64,000 nucleotides of DNA from Meconema thalassinum (taxonomy: Eukaryota > Arthropoda > Insecta > Orthoptera > Tettigoniidae), in assembly GCA_946902985.2 (NCBI GenBank), contig CAMPQE020000052.1, positions 868,001-932,000 of the forward strand. Reading direction: 5' to 3'. The notes under the pieces were generated by a model that saw only the letters and a list, made by a program, of their open reading frames with translations, was not told the DNA's origin and searched no databases. A program made the translations under genes and the position numbers. The stretch's first letter is position 1, and every line of letters starts with the position of its first letter. Positions 55,982 to 64,000 of this stretch are shown here, piece after piece.

Positions 55982-56584
55982 TCATTCTTCTTTACGGGTG
56001 TGGTCTATCCCTACCCGTTCCCTTATTTCATCATTCTCCTTTCTTAAATTGAAATTTTCTTCTTCAATAAAATCAATTATTTCTTTTATTTCCCAATATA
56101 ATTTCTCCAATTCGCATTCGCACTCGAATGTTTGAGCTCTGTTTCCTTTTTCTATCTCATTCTCGTTTCTATCAAAATTGGATTCTTCATCTCTAAATGT
56201 TTCCATAACCAGGGCTTGTTCATTGGCTTCATCGAAGTCTTCGGGAGGGTAATACACTTTTAAATTTGCTGAATTCATGGTCACTTCATGATTCGTTTCA
56301 CAGTGCCGAATTCTATAGGCATTATTTCTCAAATCCCTTATTATTTGATACGGTCCGTGGTACATTTTCTGGAACTTTTTGTACACGCGGTTCCCTGGAT
56401 CCGAAATGGCGGTTCTTTTTACTAACACCATTTCCCCTGCTAATAATGGTCGATGATACCTCTTATGCCTATTTCTTCTCTGCCTCCTGTCGGCTTGAGC
56501 TTTTAGATGCTCAAAGGCTCTTCTTATACGTACATCTCTTCCAGGCTGAGCGTCTGCTGGCCTAGGAATTACCAGACTCCAAGG
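55982..56584 (-). pseudogene. Gypsy integrase C-terminal part (GPY/F-like)
   Basis: After a one-base frameshift near 56585 the pol frame continues as RPADAQPGRDVRIRRAFEHL, then MVLVKRTAIS, KKFQKMYHGPYQIIRDL with the GPY/F-type motif, and YRIRHCETNHEV. An acidic, coiled tail (ECECELEKLYWEIKEIIDFI) follows to the stop at 55982-55984. The GPY/F module is a Gypsy integrase hallmark thought to aid multimerisation or target choice. The stop lies about 257 bp before the polypurine tract, a normal 3' untranslated length. Confidence 0.85.
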
Positions 56585-58180
56585 TCTTCTGGTTGCTCAT
56601 TCCGATGTAACGTTATGGGTATCTCTCCTGTGGATTCATGGATTGTATTGTTTATACAAAATTCGATAATATCCAAGATATCTATCCACTTCCAATTTTC
56701 TTCGGCACAGTATATCCTACAATACTTGGCCGTCTCCCTCATCACTCTTTCTACAGGATTTGCCTCAGGATGGCGAATACTTGACAAAATCTGACGTATT
56801 CCAAGTCTTTCTAATTCTTGTCTGAACTTTACACTGGTGAAACAACTACCGTGATCCGACAACAAATTCTCAGGTTTTCCCAGAATCGGTATCACTTTTT
56901 CTTTGAGTCGTTTTAACACCTGTTTGGTACTAGTCTTCTGTATGGGAGCAAGGACAACCATTTTAGTGAAGACATCCATAGCCACCATTATGTGTCGATT
57001 TCCTCTTCTTGCCTTTGGCAAAGGTCCGAAGTTATCAATAGATATGATTTGACCTGGCCTTTCGGGCAACAATGGTATAGGCTTTTGTCTCATCAGAAAT
57101 GCATTTGGTTTGATCCTTTGACATAAATCACATGTCTTTAGCGTGACCCTTACAGTTTCTCTCAGTCTCGGCCATACAAATGCTTCTTTCAGCATCGAGA
57201 CTGTTTTGTCGACTCCCATATGTCCGAACGATCTATGGGCTAGCCATACTATTTTCCTCTGCAAAATTGCAGGTACAACAATCCTTAATCGTGTATGGTC
57301 AGAGTCCACAAACTTATATAATAATCCATTATAAAATGTGTAATCTTGAGCTATCTTATTTGCTTCTGTGTACGCTGGTGTTCCCCTTATCAAACTTCCT
57401 TCGAGGAAAGATATGAGCATGTTCATCCATGGATCCTCACGTTGCCGTTGACTAATGCTCCTTAACTCATTTAGAGTACGCTGATCCCTGTCTTCCAAAT
57501 CAATAGCCATTACTTCCTCTTCTGTGGACTCTGGCTGTCTACTTAAGTAGTCTGGAACGATATTTTCTTTTCCTGGGCAGTATTCTATCTTTACATCAAA
57601 CTGTTGAATGTATAAAGCCCAACGCATCAACCTTTGACTGGATAGATCAGTCTTCATCAAAAAGGTTAAGGCTTTATGATCCGTTCTTAAAATGACCTGA
57701 AACCCATATACGATCTTTCGCCAATATTGCAGCGCGTGCAATATCGCTAACAGCTCGATTTCGCTGATCGTATAATTTTTCTCGTGTGGTTTCAGTCTCC
57801 GACTTGTGAAAGCTAGATAATTTTTCTTATCAGGGTTATCCGGGTTTTCCTGATATAGCATTGCCCCTATTCCAATCTGGGATGCATCTGTTTGAATTAT
57901 AAATTTCTGATTAAAATCAGGATATCCTAGCTTCACATAGTTTAAGAGCATTTCCTTGGCCTCCACGAATGCTTTTTCTGTTTCCTCCGTCCATTTCCAC
58001 TTGCCCCCCTTCTTCAGAAGGTCCTGTAGTGGTGCAACAGTTTTTGTGTATGATGGACAATGTCCTGAGAAGAACCCAATCAATCCCAAAAACTGGCGAA
58101 CGTTCTTCACCTTCAAAGGCCTTGGAAAATCCCTTATCGATTCCAATTTGCATGGATTTGGTTTAACACCATCCTTATCA
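56569..58180 (-). pseudogene. Gypsy RNase H and integrase
   Basis: The frame carries the RT connection VRQFLGLIGFFSGHC, then RNase H (FIIQTDASQIGIGAMLYQ with Asp, ISEIELLAILHALQYWR with Glu, RTDHKALTF with Asp). Next is the integrase zinc module (HRSFGHMGVDKT with two His, CDLCQ with two Cys) and the DDE core: ISIDNFGPLP, LLSDHGSCFTS and the Glu in NPVERVMRE. All catalytic residues are present over about 540 codons. A one-base deletion near 58181 separates it from RT, and another near 56585 ends the frame early at 56569. The domains process and insert the cDNA. Confidence 0.92.
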
Positions 58181-58181
58181 A

Positions 58182-61100
58182 TCAATGCCCTAAAAATGTT
58201 ACTTGTCTTTGACAAAAATTTGACTTCTTTAAATTGATTTTAAAATTTGCCCTTCTTAAGTCTTCCAATAATTTCTTCAACTTTTCTAAATGTTCCTCAA
58301 TATTCTCCGAGGTAAGCAAAATATCATCCACATAACGGATAGTGCACTCTTTCACTTCCTCTGACAGGTTTCGATCAAGCGCTCTTATTAAGGCAGATCC
58401 CACGGTCTTCAATCCAAACGGACATCTCCTAAAGCAATAGGTTTGTTGGTCGAACTGAAATCCAGTCAACAAGCTGGTTTTCTCTTCCAGTTCGAGATGA
58501 TGATACGAAGAAGTCATGTCAATATTTGTGAAAATCTTCTTGCCTTTGAACTTCCTCAGTATTTCTTTTATGGGTGGTGCCGAATCATTTTCTGGTATGA
58601 TTTCTGCATTTAAATTTCTGGCATCTAGACACACCCTTACTGAGCCATCCGGTTTGCTCACAATCACTAATGGACTAACATATGGTGTCGCCATCTTTTC
58701 TATAACACCTGCATTCATCATCTCCTGCAGTGTTTTCTTAGTTTGCGGGTAATGTTTTTCCGCAACCGGGTATGGTTTTTGTCTGAACGGTGCCCAATCA
58801 TTGACTTGGAACGCGTATTTAAAATTTTCAATCTTCCCTGGCTTGGAATCAAATACGTCCCTAAAATTCAATAATAATTTCTTTAATTGTTCCTTATTTT
58901 CGAGGTTCACTTTAGCTTCCTCTACTTTTCCTGACAGGTTGGTCTCGAACTCAGTTTCCAAATTATCTTCGAGTTCTATGTTGAGGACCTCAAATATCCT
59001 TTCTATGTCCTTACAACCTTCTTCCGTTACTTCTTCCACATGCCATACCTGTTCTCCTATTTTCACATCCTGTTCCTGTAGGTTAATGTTTTGTTCATCC
59101 ACATCCTCTCTTTGGATTCTAATGCAGTTTTGCGCTAGGTCTATGATGACCTTGTTCTCACGGATAAAATCAATACCTAATATGACATTATACGGTAATT
59201 GATTTACCAGCAAAAAGCATTGCGAAATTTCAGCATTACCCATGATCAGATCAATGTATACCTGAAATTTGCATGTTAAAGATTTTTCAGGGATAATTCC
59301 CTTAATCTTTACACTTGATGTGGGGATTTTTAATACGCGGCCTCTTGTTTCCAATTCATTCAGAAGGGTTTGCGTAATTAAACTTATTGTTGATCCGGTA
59401 TCAATCAATGCCCTGACCAGTAATCCTTCTATTCTTAGCATAATTATGGGTAATTCTCTTTTGATAGGTGGGATTCCTTCCACATCCTCATTAATTAGCT
59501 CATCTGGTCTTGCTATCCAATTCACAATTTCTACCTCCTCCCAGCTCCTGGTATGTTTCCACTTTTGACGATTTAAATTTGGAGTTTTTTTATCCTGAGG
59601 GTTCCCTTTTCCCTCATTCTTTAACTGAGCTTGTAGTTCCAAGCTTTGAGCTCCATCTAGTCGGTCGGGTGATTTCCGGTTCTTGATGGCCTCACTCCAA
59701 CGGACTTTTTGCCTTTCAGGTTCGTCTGGTCGTTCGTTCATGTAACGAAGACTTTCCTGATATCTTTCCTCTATTTCGGCCCGATATTCATCATCCCTCT
59801 CCTCTGGCCTTACGTTCCTTCGGGGATAATTCTCCCATTTCTTTCTGTTTTCTTGCCTTTGATGGTTATTGTTATAGGGTCGGCTCTCTTGTTGCCTATA
59901 ACCCGTATTCCTAGGATTTCTTCCTCGATATCCTCCTCTGTGGTATGGCTGTATTCCTCTAGGCTCTTGGTGCCCATACTCTCGACCTAGTCCTTGAGTA
60001 TCAGTGCTGGTGGACTGATTCCTGGTCGATGGTTTTTCGCTGGTTTCCTGACTGCTGGCCATGTGTACCTGTTCAGTCTGTCTTTGGTGCCTAGGAGTTA
60101 CGTGTGACGTCGTCATGTCTAATTGACGTAATACACTCTCCACTTCCACAGCACTTCTGGCTTTGGATGAGATTAACAACCTCTGAATCTCATATGGAAG
60201 TTGTCTTGCAATGGCGGCACACAGGTCGTTCTCAGCTGGAGCAATATCAAGTTCGCGGAATTTACATAGCTGAGCGGTAAAAAATTCCGAGTACTTAGTT
60301 GGTGCATTTGTGCTGTACTTCCTAGAGTACAGATCTAGCCTCAAATTCTCCTGGACGTCTGCTGCCCAATATCGTTTTAAAAAAGCTTCTCTAAAGCCTT
60401 CCACCGTATCAAAGGTGTACCTGAAGCTTCTGAACCAGGTGAGACAATCACCTGCCAACAACTTCTCAATAGCTCTCAGTCTCCGATCCTGAGGAACCTT
60501 CATTTCGTTTAAGTACTCTGCGACTTCCTTTAGCCAGTATTTTGGAGTAATTGACATGTTATTACCCGTAAATTTTACCGGTCTGTCCTCATTCGATTTG
60601 ATAATGTTTATTATCTGACCATTTGTCTGGTTCATGTATGGGGTTGACATCGCCATCGGATATCCTGGGTTCTTGTAAGGGCTCTCCCCTCCTAAGTCCC
60701 TATCAGTATCTGTGCCTTGTTCACGGGAATCTACCCATCCTGTCTTTGGAAACTCCTCCTGATTCTCAAATTCTAATTTCCTTTCCCTTCGGGCACTTTC
60801 TTCATTAGCCATGAGTTGGATTTCCATTTGACTGTTCTTATGTTCAGTCCTCTCCAACCGGGATCCTAATTCATTTTGAATTCTTTCCTGATTTTTCTTA
60901 CTGGTTTCCAGTTCTTGTTTGAGTTGGTTTTTGTCGTTCCTGAAGCTATTCCTGAATTCATTTAAGTGTTCTTCTACCTCTTTCTTGATGACCATGACCT
61001 GTTCTGTTATAATTTCTGGTTTAACGTCACCTCTGGTATCTAGGTCTTCTCGTATTTCCTTTATCTTTTTCTCCATCTCTCTTTGTCCTTTGACCATATT

Positions 61101-61598
61101 TACTTTAATTCCTTCCAATTTTTCCTCAGTTTTCCCTTGACTCTTATATAATATCATCAAGTCATTTTGGATCTGGCCTACTTCCATATGAGTTTTTCCT
61201 ACTTCGACCTTTAATGTTCCGATGGTTCCCTGAACATCATTAATACCCTGACTTATTTCATCTATCTTATGGTTACTTTCCTTATTTTCGTCCTCTCGTT
61301 GTTTTCTTTCACTCTGGAGATGCCCCTCGTATATACCTAATCTTCGATTTATTTCACCCTCATACTTCTTTAAGTTATCATCTACCTGCCCGGTAAACAG
61401 CTCAAATTGACTTTTCATATCCCGCGCATCCTTTTGATTTTGATTTTTCATCTCAGTTACTTCGGTCTGAACTACACCGATTTTGTTCTCGAGGGTTCCT
61501 ACTTTCTCCTCAACCTTTCCAAATCGGGTTCCTAGCTCATTCACACTTTGTTTTATTTCATCCCGGGATGTTTTACAGATATCGCTGTTAGATTTTAT
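58182..61598 (-). pseudogene. Gypsy gag (C-terminal part), protease and reverse transcriptase in one frame
   Basis: Counting from MNELGTRF, residues 1-260 are coiled coil; 330-460 form a retrotransposon Gag capsid-like domain (WLKEVAEYLNEM, CLTWFRSFRY, FLKRYWAADVQENL); 525-590 are Arg/Gly/Asn-rich (HRGGYRGRNPRN) with no CCHC knuckle. Protease has ALIDTGSTISL at 713-722 and VILGIDFI near 788. RT has VSKPDGSVRVCLDARNLN, FTNIDMTSSYHH and YVDD at 1071-1074, and the frame ends FLGH at 58185 from a one-base deletion. Gag, protease and RT share one frame, without the usual gag-pol frameshift. A TAG at 61599-61601 separates this from the upstream Gag frame. Confidence 0.9.
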
Positions 61599-62312
61599 CT
61601 AATCTTCTAACTTTTTCTGCACACCTTGAATCTGGGTTACAAGTTTCTTTTCGCACTCATCACCCTTCTTTTCCATGTTACTTAATTTAGTTTCCATGGA
61701 AATCAAACTTTTATTTAAATTTCCAAAATTTTCTTGACATTTAGTTTGGGACTCTCCCATACTTTCGTTCAAAGCCTGTATTTGGGCTTGCAATCCTGAA
61801 TGAAATTCTTTATTTTCCTCTTTAATCTCACTTGCGATTTCCCCTTTTAACTCATTTAACTTGTCCCCAAACTTAGTGTCAAAATCTTGAAATTTGGTAT
61901 TCATTGTTTCTTCTAAAACCTCTCTGAGTCCATTTGACCCCCTTTTTATTCCCTCAATTTCAGCCTTCACTTCATCGTTCATTTTTATACAGTTAACCTC
62001 GATAGCTTCTAATTTAGTTCCCATGTTATCACTATTTGTTTCGATAGCTACTAATTTAGTTCCCATATTATCACTATTAGTTTTTAGTGACTCTAAACTT
62101 TGATTCATGGATCCTAACTTTTGGTTATTTTCTTCCTGTTGGCTATCCAATTGATTCAAACTCTTATTTATGGATTCGAACTCTTTTTTATTTTCATCCT
62201 TTTGGAGACCCAATGTATTGTCTATTGTTCCCAATTTATTGTTTATGGCCTCCAAGAGCCGCTGCATCTCTTCACTCAATGCCATCTTATAAGAATATAG
62301 TGGGCTACCCAT
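61599..62312 (-). pseudogene. Gypsy Gag N-terminal coiled coil
   Basis: The ATG at 62312 (or the in-frame ATG at 62282) opens 237 codons ending in TAG at 61599-61601. The sequence is a near-continuous heptad-rich coiled coil: LEAINNKLGTIDNTLG, NQSLESL and a local duplication of NSDNMGTKLVAIET. After the TAG the same frame continues straight into the coiled coil of the larger Gag-Pol frame, so the stop is either a mutation or a read-through site. Long coiled coils before the Gag capsid domain are not standard for Gypsy. The start lies about 230 bp after the PBS, a normal leader. Confidence 0.82.
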
Positions 62313-62545
62313 GCCACATCGCTAGAACATGCTTGAGAGATAGTAATCTGAACCATTGTGTCCCAATTTCTTTAAAAATTTTACTTTGGTACGGGTGTTT
62401 ACTACACCGTACCCTTTTGATACTCTGCTTCAAACTCAAAGATCTTTATGGAAGTATTTAAAATTCAAAATTTCGAAAAACCATTTTTTTTAATGAAAAT
62501 TTTGATTTTTCGAGAAAACTCGGGTTTTCCCTAGGAAAACTCAGC

Positions 62546-62563
62546 CCTGCGTACTGGGCGCCA
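62546..62563 (-). other. Primer-binding site of the Gypsy element
   Basis: TGGCGCCCAGTACGCAGG on the minus strand. TGGCGCC is a very common PBS start in insect Gypsy elements. It abuts TTTCA, the LTR end, in the canonical way, and so sets the true LTR edge at 62564. Confidence 0.78.
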
Positions 62564-64000
62564 TGAAAGAGATTGGGGGTTGTTTACAACCAGGGCTGCT
62601 CGGTGTGAGTTTCTAGGGACCCAATGCGGTCAGTTAACATTATACGTTGTAGCTACTACTATCATTTCTTTACATTTACATGAATCGACCGTCTTTAGTG
62701 TTCCTCTAATTATTAATCCAAGCACAGTATTTCTATTCACCCCCCTGTGCCCTTGCAGCAAGAAATATGCAAATCACAGTATGCCAGCATTGCTCAATTC
62801 GGGATTTTTCGGGGCTGCGGTAAGTTCTCCCACTCTGTGACTTACATATTTTGGATTAAATAGAGGATACACTTGCAAAAATAACAACAAAATCAACTCC
62901 TATTTTAACACATTTAATTAATCAAAAATTATGGCGCTACAAACAAATAAACACATAAACTACTGACCAATATCATTCTACTTGTCCAAAGTGAACAAGG
63001 AATAGCATAAAAATAAAACAAATATTAGATTAAAACACATGGTTTTCTTTAAAACCAACAATTCATGATTATTTTCAGTTCCATAAAGTACTTATCTTAA
63101 AGTTCCAAATAACTACGAGCTTCTTTGGCTCGATACTTTCCCATAATAATGGTGTCATATTTTTGTACACCTCAAGAATTATTTTTATCTTTTCTTATCA
63201 TCAAAACAAATATATAATTACATTTAAAATTACATGTTAATTATTCACTTCAATATTTGGGCATATCACATGTTCTCCATATTTACTATCTCTCTCAAGT
63301 TTTGCAAATTCACTACGGTGATCGGGAAAACTATTTGTGTACTCCAGAGTTATAAAGATTTCTTGACAAAGTCAAAAACTATGATCACTCCCGAAACCTA
63401 GTTATCTTCACAAAACTCGTGGATTCCTATTATCCATCCAATATTACAATAGGGATTTTATTTAATTCATTTGTCTTATAAGACCATTATCACATAAGAA
63501 AACTACGATCTGAATTGGCAAGCGATAATATCAATCTACAAGGACCTCGGTTCAACGCCCGGGTCATTAACAACTTTAAACACTCACGGTGTATTTAACA
63601 CATCTTACAAGACGGTTTTTACCCACCCTCGCTCTATGAGGGTCAGGCCATTATACTCGGGCGTGATTTATGACAAGGAAAGCGACTCTCTGCCTAACCT
63701 ACGGTGGCAGCTCTCTTCAATGCTTTAAAACAAACCTTCACATTATTCTCAGTTCTGTGGAGAGACCTGGCTTTTACTTCACTTATTTCCATTCAACAAT
63801 ATTCTTTGGCTCATAAACCACTTTCGTAACCTTGGCATTTATTAATTATGAGAGGGTCCTCATTGATTGGGAAGATTAATACACATTCTACGACGAATAA
63901 TTAGGGGCTTTAACAACAAGAGGATTCTAGGTTCGAATCTCTTAACATGCCTCGGGAACATTTCCACATCAGAGGACTTATACAAAACGCGATTTAGGGT
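62564..64000 (-). repeat. Gypsy 5' LTR (partial, leaves the window)
   Basis: Starts TGAAAGAG on the plus strand, which with GGTTCA at the other end gives TGAA/TTCA inverted tips. From 62746 onward it is nearly identical to 51823-53077. The first 182 bp have no counterpart in the 3' LTR. Confidence 0.85.

Larger units (their letters stand above)
51823..64000 (-). mobile_element. Ty3/Gypsy LTR retrotransposon, young but defective, running off the window
   Basis: Minus-strand order is 5' LTR (62564 onward, beyond the window), PBS, gag, protease, RT, RNase H, integrase, PPT and 3' LTR (51823-55710). The gag-pro-RT-RNase H-integrase order is Gypsy. The two LTRs differ at only two positions that I saw in about 1250 shared bases, so the insertion is recent. 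One in-frame stop and two one-base frameshifts break gag-pol, and the 3' LTR lacks its terminal 182 bp. Confidence 0.92.

Noticed and set aside
58516..61140. Many plus-strand frames of 60-130 codons
   Set aside because: All are antisense shadows of the Gypsy gag-pol frame.

Overview
The window is eukaryotic repeat-rich DNA, most likely from an insect with a large genome. The evidence is AT-rich non-coding sequence with no operons, tRNA-derived SINEs, BEL/Pao, Ty3/Gypsy, Penelope-like and RTE-like retroelements, a TIR DNA transposon, and one exon of a C2H2 zinc-finger gene with a splice acceptor. SINE style and element mix would fit an orthopteroid-like insect, but the species cannot be told from this sequence. 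No bacterial, CRISPR or operon-type system is present.

Layout. 1-549 is a 48-bp minisatellite; 1.5-2.2 kb holds a SINE tail and a degenerate tandem repeat; 2.2-9.1 kb is mostly featureless with a few SINE pieces. 9141-18774 is a complete but inactivated BEL/Pao provirus on the minus strand, with 1302-bp LTRs, a 5-bp target duplication, gag, protease, RT, RNase H and integrase remnants. A 5'-truncated Penelope-like element (16516-17834) sits in its 5' LTR with a 13-bp target duplication; it keeps a GIY-YIG nuclease domain and a hammerhead-ribozyme motif. 18.8-24.7 kb is AT-rich, with a possible solo LTR and a tRNA-Met-like SINE head. 24.7-26.9 kb is an RTE-like LINE whose endonuclease is intact but whose RT core is deleted. 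27277-29290 is a TIR transposon (ACTA target duplication) with both ends of a transposase and SINE insertions in the middle. 29.7-31.2 kb holds a LINE tail, a Helitron-like terminus and SINEs.

32.8-38.2 kb is a three-layer nest: a minus-strand RTE-like LINE, split by a plus-strand LINE (8-bp target duplication), which is itself split by a 711-bp Gypsy-type solo LTR. 39.2-42.4 kb holds nested SINEs and a decayed LINE fragment. 42480-43712 is the last exon of a C2H2 zinc-finger gene with ten good fingers, followed in frame by three decaying ones. 43.7-48.3 kb is AT-rich with nothing recognised; 48.3-50.4 kb is a complex tandem repeat. From 51823 to the window edge is a large Ty3/Gypsy element on the minus strand with near-identical LTRs of about 4 kb, a coiled-coil Gag, and a gag-pol frame broken by one stop and two single-base frameshifts.

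Apart from the zinc-finger exon, every protein-coding signal I can support belongs to a mobile element. Boundaries were read by eye from repeats, target duplications and motifs; clade names for LINEs and the DNA transposon are provisional.
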